A stretch of 64,000 nucleotides of DNA. Source: Chitinophagaceae bacterium DXS. Lineage in GTDB: Bacteria > Bacteroidota > Bacteroidia > Chitinophagales > Chitinophagaceae. The stretch is from contig CP128386.1 of the NCBI GenBank assembly GCA_030345135.1, forward strand, positions 3,311,677 through 3,375,676, written 5' to 3'. This document shows, in pieces, positions 25,017 to 34,536 of this stretch. Each line of letters starts with the position of its first letter. Within the stretch, counting starts at the first letter, position 1. The notes beneath the pieces are model-generated. The model did no database searches. It saw only the letters and a program-made list of their open reading frames with translations, and was not told where the DNA came from. Both the position numbers and the translations under genes were made by a program.

Positions 25017-26273
25017 TTATACCCCAAATGGAAATGTTTCCGGCACTGTTTCTTCTTCCAGTTTCACGCACAAGGGATGCAGCGCCCGCGTTTCATCCAG
25101 GTATATAAGCGTGTCGTAGCGCATGGCCAACAATGAAGGCACATAGTTGCCTAACCGTTCATTTTCGGGGTTGTACACAACTCCTATTGCCCTGTGATTA
25201 ATTTTCTGAATATAGATGTCGTCTTTTTCTTCGCTAAAAAGAAGGTACAAATTTGAACCGTGTTCTTTGTGAAGCTTTGCTTCTATGCTGTCACCTCGTG
25301 CTTCCGGCACATCCATTTCCTGCATCGGCGCTCCCCACTGGCTTCCTGCAATAACGGATCCTGCATAACTTGCGAATCCAACAAGAAACACGTCGTCATC
25401 TCCGTATTGTTCTCTCGCAAGCTGACCGATATTTACCATACCGGCGCGGCTCATATTTGTTGCGCGGGCATCGCCCACATGCGTGTTGTGCGCCCATACA
25501 ATTCCCTTTGATCCTTCTCCATGAAATTGCATTAATCTTGTAAGCGTATCCATCATGTGCGTGTCGCGAATGTTCCAGCTATCATGATCAAATCCTATCA
25601 TGCTGCTGTAATATTTTTCTGCATTAACTGCAATCCATGCATTTTGTTCAGTGTTGAAACCCGCTTCACGGTCACCATCCAGGAATTGAGCCTTCTTTCT
25701 TATTTCTCTTAACATTGTAACCACTTCATCACGGCAGCCATTGTCACGAAGGGAATAACGGGCATACATTTGCTCATTTTCATTAAAAGGTTCAAAGCAT
25801 AACAGCGCTTTCTTTACTGATTCTGCAGCCTGTGGATCTTCATTTTGCAGGTATTCAATCATTGCTTTCATTGAGTCCCACAGGCTGTAAACATCAAGCC
25901 CATAAAAACCAACGCGTTTTTCAATTGGTAATGCCAGGTTATACTGACGCAACCATTCCGCGAGAGCCGCAATTTCCCAGTTTGCCCACATCCAGGCAGG
26001 CCACCGGTCAAACCTGTTCAAAACATCCGTAATACTTTCCCCCGCATCTTTATAGCCCTTTACGTAACGGTTAATCAGGTAACAATCCGGCCAGTCACCT
26101 TCTACCGCAATAAAATTAAATCCCTGTTCCTGTATCAACTTTTCTGAGATAGATGTTCTCCATGTATAATATTCGTGTGTTCCATGCGATGCTTCACCGA
26201 GCATCACAAGGTGTCGTCCTTCAATCTCTTTGAACATGGCATCCAGACTTTTTATATCCAGTAAGGAATGCAT
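25017..26273 (-). CDS. erythromycin-esterase-like hydrolase
   Basis: 418 residues from ATG 26273 (MHSLLDIKSLDAMFKEIEGR); an in-frame ATG at 26354 would add 27 residues that relatives lack. Family motifs: VMLGEASHGTHEYYTWR near the N-terminus with the catalytic-type His and Glu, FIAVEGDWPDCY, and WAHNTHVGDARA. Members hydrolyse macrolide lactones (EreA/EreB) or succinoglycan precursors, and most chromosomal copies have no proven resistance role. First gene of the three-gene unit with hydrolase and PRTase. No signal peptide. Confidence 0.88.
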   Translation of the reverse strand: MHSLLDIKSLDAMFKEIEGRHLVMLGEASHGTHEYYTWRTSISEKLIQEQGFNFIAVEGDWPDCYLINRYVKGYKDAGESITDVLNRFDRWPAWMWANWEIAALAEWLRQYNLALPIEKRVGFYGLDVYSLWDSMKAMIEYLQNEDPQAAESVKKALLCFEPFNENEQMYARYSLRDNGCRDEVVTMLREIRKKAQFLDGDREAGFNTEQNAWIAVNAEKYYSSMIGFDHDSWNIRDTHMMDTLTRLMQFHGEGSKGIVWAHNTHVGDARATNMSRAGMVNIGQLAREQYGDDDVFLVGFASYAGSVIAGSQWGAPMQEMDVPEARGDSIEAKLHKEHGSNLYLLFSEEKDDIYIQKINHRAIGVVYNPENERLGNYVPSLLAMRYDTLIYLDETRALHPLCVKLEEETVPETFPFGV

Positions 26274-26606
26274 AGCCTTATTTTTTGAGTTATTCTGTAG
26301 TTTACAGGTGTCACAATTAACATACCTTAACCGTCCATCGATCGTTGCAAACATGCTAAACCTTTACATCTTATTGATAATTAATCCGTTCTGATCGAGG
26401 TATGAAGAAGAAAAAACAATCGTTTAACAAATACAAAATTAGCTTGTTGATTCCATTATGCATGCAATAGCAGACCATTAAATATCCGACTCATTCGGCC
26501 CCTTACAATGTCGCATATACACCTTTCCCAACTCGATTTCTAAGTGTAGGTTTACATCGTCATCCGGACAACTGATTGCTTTGTTCAAAATTTAAAATGA
26601 AATTAT
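26274..26606. other. divergent intergenic region
   Basis: Separates the esterase operon from the VOC gene and must hold both promoters; no clear boxes or repeats seen. Confidence 0.4.
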
Positions 26607-27089
26607 ATGCGAAAAATAACTCCATTCTTTTGGTACGACGGCCAGGCGGAAGAAGCTGCCAATCTGTATTTATCTCTCTTTAAGAACTCAAAGTTACTAA
26701 CTAAAGAGTATGCACCGGAAGGCGGTCCGTGGCCCAAGGGAGCGGTAATGTCCGTTACCATACAAATAGAAGAACAGGTGCTGATCTGTTTTAATGGTGG
26801 CCCACATTTTAAATTTACACCCGCCGTTTCACTAATGGTGAATTGCCAAACCCAGGAAGAAGTTGATGTGTTGTGGGAAAAACTTTCAGAAGGTGGCCAT
26901 AAGGATCGCTGTGGCTGGGTGAATGACAAGTATGGATTATCATGGCAAATTGTGCCTGATATTTTATTGAAATATTTGCAGGACAAAGATCCGGTTAAAG
27001 CGAAAAGAGTAATGGACGCGATGATGAAAATGGATAAACTGATCATTGCAGATCTTGAAGCTGCTTATGCGGGGGAAGTTGAGGTGTGA
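26607..27089 (+). CDS. VOC-family protein (PhnB / 3-demethylubiquinone methyltransferase-like fold)
   Basis: 160 residues, one full PhnB-type VOC module: KITPFFWYDGQAEEAANLYL, KGAVMSVTIQIEEQ, FNGGPHFKFTPAVSLMV, and CGWVNDKYGLSWQIVPDIL. In spite of the common database name it lacks any methyltransferase motif. Members are vicinal-oxygen-chelate metal proteins of mostly unknown substrate. Single gene. Confidence 0.9.
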   Translation: MRKITPFFWYDGQAEEAANLYLSLFKNSKLLTKEYAPEGGPWPKGAVMSVTIQIEEQVLICFNGGPHFKFTPAVSLMVNCQTQEEVDVLWEKLSEGGHKDRCGWVNDKYGLSWQIVPDILLKYLQDKDPVKAKRVMDAMMKMDKLIIADLEAAYAGEVEV

Positions 27090-27313
27090 GGGGTGAGGCG
27101 TGAGGCTTGAGGTGTAAGTGTGAGGTATCAGGCATCAGGTATAAGTTTTACGTTATACGTTATACGTTGTACGTTTATTGACGCGCAGTGGGACTTATCA
27201 GAATGCAAAACAGAAAGTTTAAGACTGAGCTGGACATAACGATTTATGCCTAGGTTGAAGACAAAACCGTAATAGCATAAACATGAAAAAATGCTGTTGC
27301 TTTTTGAAAATAA
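27085..27313. repeat. GTGAGGCGTGAGG and TACGTTATACGTT word repeats
   Basis: Just after the VOC gene: gtgaggcgtgaggcttgagg, ggtatcaggcatcaggtata and tacgttatacgttgtacgtt. No gene. Confidence 0.6.
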
Positions 27314-27382
27314 CAAGGCTTAAAGTGTGCGAACAAAGTAAAATGTTTTTACTTTTTGTTGTTCACAGCTTTAAGCCTTTGT
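27314..27382. terminator. long imperfect hairpin between convergent genes
   Basis: caaggcttaaagtgtgcgaa ... pairs with ttgttcacagctttaagcct; about 30 bp per arm with a few bulges and a T-rich loop region. Position between convergent genes suits a bidirectional terminator. Confidence 0.7.
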
Positions 27383-27401
27383 TTTATTTATGTTACCAGA
27401 T

Positions 27402-27818
27402 CTATTTTTTCAGATTCTGTGTTACTTCTGTAAAGTCTTCTCCTTGTACCCATTTTTGATAGATAACAAGAGAATTTTTGGTGAGTGTTTTGATTTGAGC
27501 CGTATCTGAAGCAGAGGGGTCCTCCTCATCCAGGAATACGATCCTTGAGTTGTCCAACAATTTGTAGGATGTAGTGTCATACAGGCCTTTTTGATAAGAA
27601 TACGCTTTACCGTCACTGCGAACGTCAACATATTCTCCAGGCGTTCCCAGAATCGTAGTGTCAAAGAGCTCCCCTCCAGAAATTCCTTTGGAATGAGTTG
27701 ACTCAATTGTCCATTTACCTGTAATTCCGCTTTGAGAAGGTGTAGTAGGGTTGTCATCCTTTTTGCATGATGCATAAAGAGCCACACTTGCAGAAAGAAT
27801 TAAGATTGCTTTTTTCAT
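27402..27818 (-). CDS. lipocalin-like lipoprotein
   Basis: 138 residues. Lipoprotein signal MKKAILILSASVALYASCKK with the lipid Cys at residue 18, a short Pro/Thr/Ser linker, then a GKWTIEST strand and beta-rich segments (GEYVDVRSDGKAYSYQKG, YKLLDNSRIVFLDEED) as in small Bacteroidota lipocalin-like proteins. Outer or inner membrane anchored, function unknown. No co-directional neighbour. Confidence 0.8.
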   Translation of the reverse strand: MKKAILILSASVALYASCKKDDNPTTPSQSGITGKWTIESTHSKGISGGELFDTTILGTPGEYVDVRSDGKAYSYQKGLYDTTSYKLLDNSRIVFLDEEDPSASDTAQIKTLTKNSLVIYQKWVQGEDFTEVTQNLKK

Positions 27819-28439
27819 TTTGATTTTACGTTTTGTTTTTAAAAAAGTATTGATTTAGTATTATAAACAATTACATGGTCGTCTATGTCTGAACACACTT
27901 CTCCCCTTTCGCCCATCATACATTGTTATTGGCAAAGCACATCCTCTGGCTATTTTACATAACCTCAGTGTGTGACAAAAAACATATTGAATGATTGCTG
28001 AAAATTATTCCTGATTTAAACAAGGGTTTACTTTAAGCCGGTTAGTTAGTTAAGCACTTATACAAAGGGTTTCAGGACTTAACATCTTGCTTTGAAGTAA
28101 CGCGGAACAAAAGTAATTTAAGCTTGCAAACAATCAATTGAGAATTGATAAAAGGCTTATATAATAAGATGGGCGAGGTGTTATAAATGATGAATGGCGA
28201 ACAGTAGAAGACTATGAACAACTGACCGGACACCGCATTTTTGCAGTGGCTGAGACTCATACATTATTGTGTTATGGCTTGTTATAATAATAATCAAGCG
28301 GACAATGTGCATTATCACATTATGTTAGTGTGATGGTGCATTGATATATGAAAACAAAATAAAACTTAGTGCCGCGTCCAGTTCAAATTTGTCACGCAAA
28401 TGAAAACACACTGTTACACAGAGAGCCACAGAGATCGCA
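27819..28439. other. gap without recognised gene
   Basis: Holds the promoter side of the lipocalin-like gene; from about 28405 there are cacagagagccacagaga words that form exon 2 of the group II intron. Nothing else recognised. Confidence 0.5.
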
Positions 28440-29265
28440 GTAGAGTAGAGAGTAGGCAAAATAGTAGTCTCTTTGCCTCTCTCCCTCGTCAGTCCGTACG
28501 TGCGGTTTTCCCGCATACGGCTTTCCTAAAAACTTCGTCTCGGCTTAAGAGGTTGTCTCGGCAATTTGTATTTCGTAGTATCTATTGAGTGATAGTTTTT
28601 ACTATTACTTCGAATGCTTGTTGTCCATATAAGCTACTTTGCTTTGACTTCTTTTTTCTCTTTAGCCTTCTGATATAGGCTTGTCTGCAGGGTTTATAAC
28701 ATTTCTGCATCGGGTATTTCGCCACTATGTCTTTTGAACATTTCTGCTTATTCCAATGCTCCGCCTTTTTAATGATCTTTCATCAATTCTGACTGTTAAC
28801 CTTGTTTACATTCCTTGTTTTTAGCAGAACCCCTTCGCTACGACCGCTTTTACCTTTTCGGTCATCTGACACTACTATGGGTTCATCCGACTCCCTCGCC
28901 CTCACGCTGTGACTCGCGCTCGTCGTTAGGGGATCCCACGTTCATGCGCTACCTTTGAGTTGCACGCAACATGATCTTACTCCGGACAGTCCTGCTGGTT
29001 TTGCCATTTATGGGTACTTCAGTTCGCCATTTCTTTCCAGCAGGTGGCAGGTTTCATCGTCTCCGGCTGATTGACCACTGTCATTAGTGTAACGAAGCCT
29101 TACTCATGCAGCTTACAGCTCTCGCAACATCATGAGCTTTACTGTTTGCGTTTCCTTCAACAGTATCATGACTGCTTCAACCTGAACGGCAAATTGGGTC
29201 GCTTGTAACTTTCATACAAGTAGGTATTTAATCTTTCTAAAAAAAACGCACGCCTCGTGGCGCAC
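28440..29265 (-). mobile_element. ORF-less group II intron, both ends intact
   Basis: On the minus strand the element starts GTGCGCCACGAGGCGTGCG at 29265 (group II 5' consensus GUGYG). It carries internal segments typical of domain I (ggatcccctaacgacgagcg, gttgcgtgcaactcaaaggt), and ends with domain V (28491-28526: ggaaagccgtatgcgggaaa then accgcacgtacgg, AGC triad present) and a 3' end ctactctac at 28440. Length 826 nt, with no reverse transcriptase in domain IV. Removing it restores tgtgtaactccg-tgcgatctctg, a continuous copy of the cacagag intergenic repeat family. Mobility would need an RT in trans. Confidence 0.88.
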
Positions 29266-29330
29266 CGGAGTTACACAGAGATTTGCACATTTGCATATTT
29301 GCACATTTGCATATTCTCCCATTTGCACAT

Positions 29331-30443
29331 TCAACTCGTTTTCTTATAATTCCATATTGCCCAGCCATTGAGCACAGCGCCAAAACAGAGTAAATAGAAG
29401 AATTCGGTTTTTACATCATTCCACCCACTGCCTTTCAAAATAATCATCCTGTCCACTTTCACAAAATGGGTAACAGGCGTAAATTCTGAAAGCACTCTTG
29501 CCCAATGCGGCATACTATCTGTAGAAGTGAAGAAACCACTCATCAACATAAAGATCACCATAAAAAAGAATGCGATGAACATGGCCTGCACCTGGTTGTT
29601 GCTATAAGTGGAGATGAGCAGCCCAAAACCGAGTAACGCAACCAGGTAAGCAATCGCAAACAAATACAGTAAGAGGATATTCCCTTTAGGAAAAATACCA
29701 TACACCACAAAACAGACACAAAGCCCAACAGTAAAAACAATTAAACCGATAACCCAGAAAGGAATGAGCTTACCCAGAATAAATTCCCATTTTTTGATAG
29801 GCGTTACGTTGATCTGTTCGATTGTCCCAATCTCTTTTTCCCGTACAATATTCAGCGCGGTCATAAATCCGCCAATCAATGTCAGCAGCAGTACAAGCAC
29901 GGCGGGAACCACATTGTATTTGTACATAGCAAGCGGATTAAACCAATTGCTAAAGGTTACTTCAATTTTCTGACTGGCTGTATTTCTGTTTTTAAGATTC
30001 ACATCGAGGCCGGCATTAAAGTCCGCAATAACTGCATTCAGGTAGTAACCGCCAATACTTGCTTTTGAACCATTGATGGCATCTACAGAAAGCCCCAGTT
30101 TTTGACTTCCCTCTCTTACAAGATTCCGTTCAAAACCAGCCGGAATTTCCAATACGACATCAGATTTTCCGCTTTCTATCGACTTCAAAGCTTCTTTGTA
30201 GGAAGATGCGCTGCTGATCATTTTAAAAAAACCGGATGACCCGATTTTTGATATCAGCGACCTTGAATAGGTGCTATGATCATTGTCTACAACAGATACA
30301 TTCACACTCTTTACGTCAAAATCCATTGCCAGCGGAAAGATGATCAACTGCACGGTAGGCATCACAAACATCATAGCAAGGATCGTCTTATCCCGTAAGA
30401 TCTGGCGAAACTCTTTGCGTAATATAAATCCAAGTACTCTCAT
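29331..30443 (-). CDS. ABC-2 type multidrug export permease
   Basis: 370 residues: an N-terminal helix (about 20-40), a ~140-residue extracytoplasmic domain, and five C-terminal helices (e.g. VVPAVLVLLLTLIGGFMTAL, FFMVIFMLMSGFFTSTDSMP). The sequence between (NIVREKEIGTIEQINVTPIK) is the conserved coupling segment of YbhS/YbhR-type permeases. It overlaps the upstream permease by 4 bp and ends the efflux operon. The two permeases probably form a heterodimer driven by the two ATPases upstream. Confidence 0.92.
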   Translation of the reverse strand: MRVLGFILRKEFRQILRDKTILAMMFVMPTVQLIIFPLAMDFDVKSVNVSVVDNDHSTYSRSLISKIGSSGFFKMISSASSYKEALKSIESGKSDVVLEIPAGFERNLVREGSQKLGLSVDAINGSKASIGGYYLNAVIADFNAGLDVNLKNRNTASQKIEVTFSNWFNPLAMYKYNVVPAVLVLLLTLIGGFMTALNIVREKEIGTIEQINVTPIKKWEFILGKLIPFWVIGLIVFTVGLCVCFVVYGIFPKGNILLLYLFAIAYLVALLGFGLLISTYSNNQVQAMFIAFFFMVIFMLMSGFFTSTDSMPHWARVLSEFTPVTHFVKVDRMIILKGSGWNDVKTEFFYLLCFGAVLNGWAIWNYKKTS

Positions 30444-31546
30444 TGCAACCTGATTTTAAATTTCTTCAACGCAATTGATAACAGCACAACCGTCATACTT
30501 ATTAACACCAGCGTTTCTTTCCAGACAAACTCAAAGCCGAGTCCCTTCAGCATTACGGATTTTATGATCAGGTAATACCATCTCGCAGGAACAATATTGG
30601 AAATAACCTGGAACGGAACCGGCATATTTTCCAGTGGCATTAAGAAGCCGGTAAAAATGAGTGTCGGGAGCATCATACCCATTAGTGAAAGTAACAACGC
30701 GGCTTGCTGTGAATTGGTCGCATTGGAGATTAGCAATCCCAACGACAAGCAGGTAATAATAAATAATGTGCTTTCCACAAAAAGCAAAAATATACTTCCC
30801 TTAATTTCAACATCAAGCACATACACAGACAAGAACAAGATCAAAGTAAAGTTGGCCAATGACAAAATTAAATAGGGCACCGCTTTTGAAATTAATACAA
30901 GCACTGGTTTAAATGGTGATACCAGTAAAACTTCCATTGTACCAAGTTCCTTTTCTTTTACGATGGAAACCGATGTTAATGCAGTGCACACAATCATTAA
31001 GATCAGCGCCATAACGCCGGGGATGAAATTGAGTGAGCCATTCTGCTCTTCATTATACAGCATTCGCATTTCCGGATTGATCTTGTACTGCATTTGTCCT
31101 GCCGGATTGATCTCCTGTTGATAATCCGATACTATCGCAGTTATATAATTCACTACGGTTTTCGCAATGTTCGGATCTGATCCGTCTGCAATGATCTGCA
31201 CCTGCGCCTTACCCGTTGCTACAAGATCACTACCAAAATTGGCCGGAAAAACCAGGGCGCATTTTGCATCGCCTTTCTTGAATTCCTTTTCAATATCACT
31301 GTAAGTTGTTACCTCCTTATCCATGATAAAATAAGAAGAGGCTTTTATCTTATTGATGATCTGTGTCGAGTTAACGTCCTTCGCGTTGTCGTAGATAATT
31401 ATATCGATATTTTTAACTTCACTGGACAACGCAAAGCCAAACAGCACGATCTGAACGACAGGCAGGCCGAACATGATCAGTAATGTCCTTCTGTCGCGAA
31501 ACACGTGAAAAAACTCTTTTCTTATAAACACCAATAACTGCTTCAT
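30440..31546 (-). CDS. ABC-2 type multidrug export permease
   Basis: 368 residues with the same architecture as its neighbour: RKEFFHVFRDRRTLLIMFGL at the N-terminus, a large periplasmic loop with DPNIAKTVVNYI, SIVKEKELGTMEVLLVSPFK as the coupling segment and a C-terminal helical bundle (LMGMMLPTLIFTGFLMPLEN). Relatives are YbhR/YhiH-type subunits. Follows the second ATPase after 88 bp, in which acgtacaacgtataacc repeats sit. Confidence 0.92.
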   Translation of the reverse strand: MKQLLVFIRKEFFHVFRDRRTLLIMFGLPVVQIVLFGFALSSEVKNIDIIIYDNAKDVNSTQIINKIKASSYFIMDKEVTTYSDIEKEFKKGDAKCALVFPANFGSDLVATGKAQVQIIADGSDPNIAKTVVNYITAIVSDYQQEINPAGQMQYKINPEMRMLYNEEQNGSLNFIPGVMALILMIVCTALTSVSIVKEKELGTMEVLLVSPFKPVLVLISKAVPYLILSLANFTLILFLSVYVLDVEIKGSIFLLFVESTLFIITCLSLGLLISNATNSQQAALLLSLMGMMLPTLIFTGFLMPLENMPVPFQVISNIVPARWYYLIIKSVMLKGLGFEFVWKETLVLISMTVVLLSIALKKFKIRLQ

Positions 31547-31634
31547 AAAAAGCCTTTAAAAGTCAATTCTAAAAATTCTGCACAACAAATCTTCGCTCTA
31601 ATCAACGTACAACGTATAACCTACAACTTACAAC

Positions 31635-32375
31635 TCACTCGCCTCTTTTCGCCCCTCTTGCCAGTTTATAAAACACTTCATCCATTGAATCTGCCGAAAA
31701 ACGCTCCTTTAATTTACCCGGAGAATCCAGTGCCTCAACCCTGCCATCCACCATTATTGAAATACGGTTACAATATTCCGCCTCATCCATATAGTGTGTG
31801 GTAACAAAAACGGTAATGCCCTCATCTGCGGCTTTGTAGATCATATCCCAAAATTGTCTTCGCGTTAAAGGATCAACACCTCCGGTGGGTTCATCCAGGA
31901 ACACAATCTTAGGTTTGTGAAATATAGCTACTGAAAAAGCCAGCTTCTGCTTCCAGCCCAGTGGCAGCTCTCCTACCAGTTTCTTTGTTTCATTTTGCAG
32001 ACCAAGTGTTTGAATCAGTTCTTCACTCCGCTCTTTAATTTCCTTTTTGCGAACACCATAAACACCACCGAAAAAAGATATATTCTCCAACACTGTAAGA
32101 TTCTCGTAAAGTGAGAACTTCTGGCTCATATAACCTATATTCTTCTTAATAGAATCTTGCTGCTTATACACGTTGAAACCGGCAACGGTAGCCTCTCCTG
32201 AAGTTGGAAAAGAAAGACCGCACAACATACGCATGGCTGTTGTTTTACCGGCACCATTGGCACCGAGAAAACCAAAAATTTCACCTTTGTTTACATCAAA
32301 GGAAATTTTGTTGACTGCATAAAAATCTCCAAAAGATTTTGTCAGCTCTTTACATATAATCACCTTCTCTTCCAT
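31635..32375 (-). CDS. ABC transporter ATP-binding protein
   Basis: 246 residues. Walker A GANGAGKTTAMR near 40, Q-loop YMSQKFSLYENLT, signature VGELPLGWKQKLAFSVA (LSGGxxQ is degenerate to LPLGWKQ), Walker B KIVFLDEPTGGVDP, H-loop THYMDEAEYC. The signature LPLGW is seen in one of the two halves of YbhF-type dual ATPases. Pairs with the ATPase encoded 41 bp upstream. Confidence 0.92.
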   Translation of the reverse strand: MEEKVIICKELTKSFGDFYAVNKISFDVNKGEIFGFLGANGAGKTTAMRMLCGLSFPTSGEATVAGFNVYKQQDSIKKNIGYMSQKFSLYENLTVLENISFFGGVYGVRKKEIKERSEELIQTLGLQNETKKLVGELPLGWKQKLAFSVAIFHKPKIVFLDEPTGGVDPLTRRQFWDMIYKAADEGITVFVTTHYMDEAEYCNRISIMVDGRVEALDSPGKLKERFSADSMDEVFYKLARGAKRGE

Positions 32376-32416
32376 CTGTTATCAAATTAAGTTGATGACG
32401 CATCAGCAAAAAAATA

Positions 32417-33346
32417 CTAGCTTTTTGTAGCATCACGAACACTCATCAAACGAATAAAGCTGTCTTCAATACCTGGCTCTATTTTATTTGCAACCACATG
32501 CTGGTGTCCTTTTCCCGAAGCATATTTTTCTATTTGTTCCGCACCCGAACCTTCTTTCATTGTAACGTGCAGGAATTCTCCAAATGCATAACAACTTGCC
32601 ACCTCACCGTAAGCTCGCAGATCAACCAGCAGCTTATAAATATTCTCCGACTTCACCGCATATAAATCAACCGGGTAGGACCCAATAATTTTATCAGGTG
32701 TATCTACGGACATGATCTTTCCATTTTGAATCAACGCTATCCGTTCACATAAGCTGGCTTCGTCCATATAAGGGGTTGAGACAAGAATGGTAATGCCCTG
32801 CATTTTCAACTTCTTCAACATTTCCCAAAACTCCCTCCGCGATACAACATCCACACCCGTAGTCGGTTCATCCAATAGCAAAACATTCGGCTTATGGATT
32901 AGCGCACAACACAATGCCAGCTTCTGCTTCATGCCACCGGATAACTTTCCTGCGCGCCTGTTATTAAAAGGTTTTATCTGCTCATAAATATCTTTTATCA
33001 GGTCGTAATTTGCTTCAACAGTTGTTCCAAATACTGTTGCAAAAAACTGCAGGTTCTCCCTGATTGTAAGATCCTGGTAGAGCGAGAACTTTCCCGGCAT
33101 GTATCCCACGCTATTCCTTATCGCACGATAATCTTTTACCACATCAAATCCCGCAACACTTGCACTGCCACTATCTGCAAGCAATAGAGTGGTAAGAATG
33201 CGGAATATCGACGTTTTCCCGGCACCATCCGGACCTATCAATCCAAACAATTCACCTTCCTTTACTTCAAAAGAAACATCGTCAACGGCGAGGACGTTAC
33301 CCTTGTCGTAAGTCTTTTTGATATTTTGTAGCGTTACAGAGTTCAT
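32417..33346 (-). CDS. ABC transporter ATP-binding protein
   Basis: 309 residues. Walker A GPDGAGKTSIFR, Q-loop YMPGKFSLYQDLT (the Gln is Gly), canonical signature KLSGGMKQKLALCCA, Walker B NVLLLDEPTTGVD, H-loop region STPYMDEAS (Pro at the His position). Thus each ATPase of the pair lacks something the other has, in line with an asymmetric heterodimer equivalent to the two halves of E. coli YbhF. About 217 bp of repeats separate it from the HlyD gene upstream. Confidence 0.92.
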   Translation of the reverse strand: MNSVTLQNIKKTYDKGNVLAVDDVSFEVKEGELFGLIGPDGAGKTSIFRILTTLLLADSGSASVAGFDVVKDYRAIRNSVGYMPGKFSLYQDLTIRENLQFFATVFGTTVEANYDLIKDIYEQIKPFNNRRAGKLSGGMKQKLALCCALIHKPNVLLLDEPTTGVDVVSRREFWEMLKKLKMQGITILVSTPYMDEASLCERIALIQNGKIMSVDTPDKIIGSYPVDLYAVKSENIYKLLVDLRAYGEVASCYAFGEFLHVTMKEGSGAEQIEKYASGKGHQHVVANKIEPGIEDSFIRLMSVRDATKS

Positions 33347-33563
33347 CGTGAATAGTGAATGGTGAATAGTGAAAGGTGCGACAGCTTAATTATTTTCTAT
33401 CAGCTCAACTGGTCAATAGTGAATAGTCAATAGTGAAAGGTGCGAATACTTGAAATTTGTTATGCTTCTTAATTTTCCAAAAGAAAAAGACCAAAAATTG
33501 AACTGACAAGTGTAATTAAAAGGCTACACCTTTCACTATTGACCATTCACTATTGACTTTTGA
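33347..33563. repeat. GAATAGTGAATGGTGAATAG word repeats inside the efflux operon
   Basis: gaatagtgaatggtgaatag at 33352 and inverted ttcactattgaccattcact at 33532; arms can pair across the gap. Lies between the membrane-fusion gene and the first ATPase. Confidence 0.7.
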
Positions 33564-34523
33564 TCATTGACTATTGCCGCCCTTAATGATCATCTCCCCA
33601 TACATGCCTATCTTCAACCGGCTGTCATTTTTCACCTTGACCTTTACGGCGTAGACAAGATTTGCTCTTTCATTTTTTGTCTGTATGGTCTTTGGCGTAA
33701 ACTCTGATTTATCGGCTATCCAGGAAATCTTTCCGGGATAAGTTCTATAATTCTTTTTGCCCTCATCTATTCTAACAGTAACAACTTGCCCCCTCTTTAT
33801 GTCACTCAATTTGTCGCCGGTTATATAAGCTTTTAACGTAAGCGTATCCAGGTTGGCAATCTTGTATAATGGCTTACCCACAGCGGTCATTTCTCCTGCT
33901 AAAGCATATTTTGTAAGAACTATTCCAGTTAAAGGATTTATAATCTGTCCACGGTTAATTTGCTCCTGGTATTGTTTGGCCATAACTTCCAACGGACCTT
34001 TTTCACTTAGCACACTCCGGTTTTGGTTAGAAGTATTGGATTCATACACAGCAATTTGTTGTCTTGTCGCTGCAATCTGCTTTTGTAGCTGATCTATTGC
34101 AGCATTCATATCATCCAGTTGCTTGCGTGTAGCAGCGTCTGCTTTTACAAGGTTCTCTGTGCGCTGCCGTTCTCTCAGCTGCTGTTCAAGCTGGGCTTGC
34201 TGTACAGCCAATTGTTTTTTTACGCCTTCAATTTGTTCGTTAGAGGTAGTTGTTTTTTGTCTAAGTGCAGCTATCGATGCCTCGGCCTGTTGCTTTTGCA
34301 GCTGAGGAATTACCACATCAACCTGCCCGACAACATCACCCGCTTTTAAAGCGTTTCCTTCTTCTACCGAAAAAGATAAAAGCTGCCCATTCTGCTGAGA
34401 AGAAACAATTACCTCATCAGCTTCAAAACTGCCCGCTCCGTCATAGTCAATCTTGTCTGAGCAGGCTGCCAATAAAATAAACCCTGACAGCGTGATTAAT
34501 ACATTCAATTTGCTCCTTATCAT
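33564..34523 (-). CDS. HlyD-family membrane fusion lipoprotein
   Basis: 319 residues from ATG 34523 (MIRSKLNVLITLSGFILLAA), 13 bp after the TolC-type gene; the lipid Cys follows at LAAC. Lipoyl half EVIVSSQQNGQLLSFSVEEG, then a helical hairpin of about 110 residues rich in Gln (KQQAEASIAALRQKTTTSNE ... ), second lipoyl half GQIINPLTGIVLTKYALAGE and a beta-barrel region. It links the inner-membrane ABC permeases to the outer-membrane channel. Confidence 0.92.
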   Translation of the reverse strand: MIRSKLNVLITLSGFILLAACSDKIDYDGAGSFEADEVIVSSQQNGQLLSFSVEEGNALKAGDVVGQVDVVIPQLQKQQAEASIAALRQKTTTSNEQIEGVKKQLAVQQAQLEQQLRERQRTENLVKADAATRKQLDDMNAAIDQLQKQIAATRQQIAVYESNTSNQNRSVLSEKGPLEVMAKQYQEQINRGQIINPLTGIVLTKYALAGEMTAVGKPLYKIANLDTLTLKAYITGDKLSDIKRGQVVTVRIDEGKKNYRTYPGKISWIADKSEFTPKTIQTKNERANLVYAVKVKVKNDSRLKIGMYGEMIIKGGNSQ

Positions 34524-34536
34524 AATGCGTTCTGTT

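Noticed and set aside
28325-28588. Small frames at the intron 3' end
   Set aside because: They overlap domain V of the group II intron and intergenic repeats.
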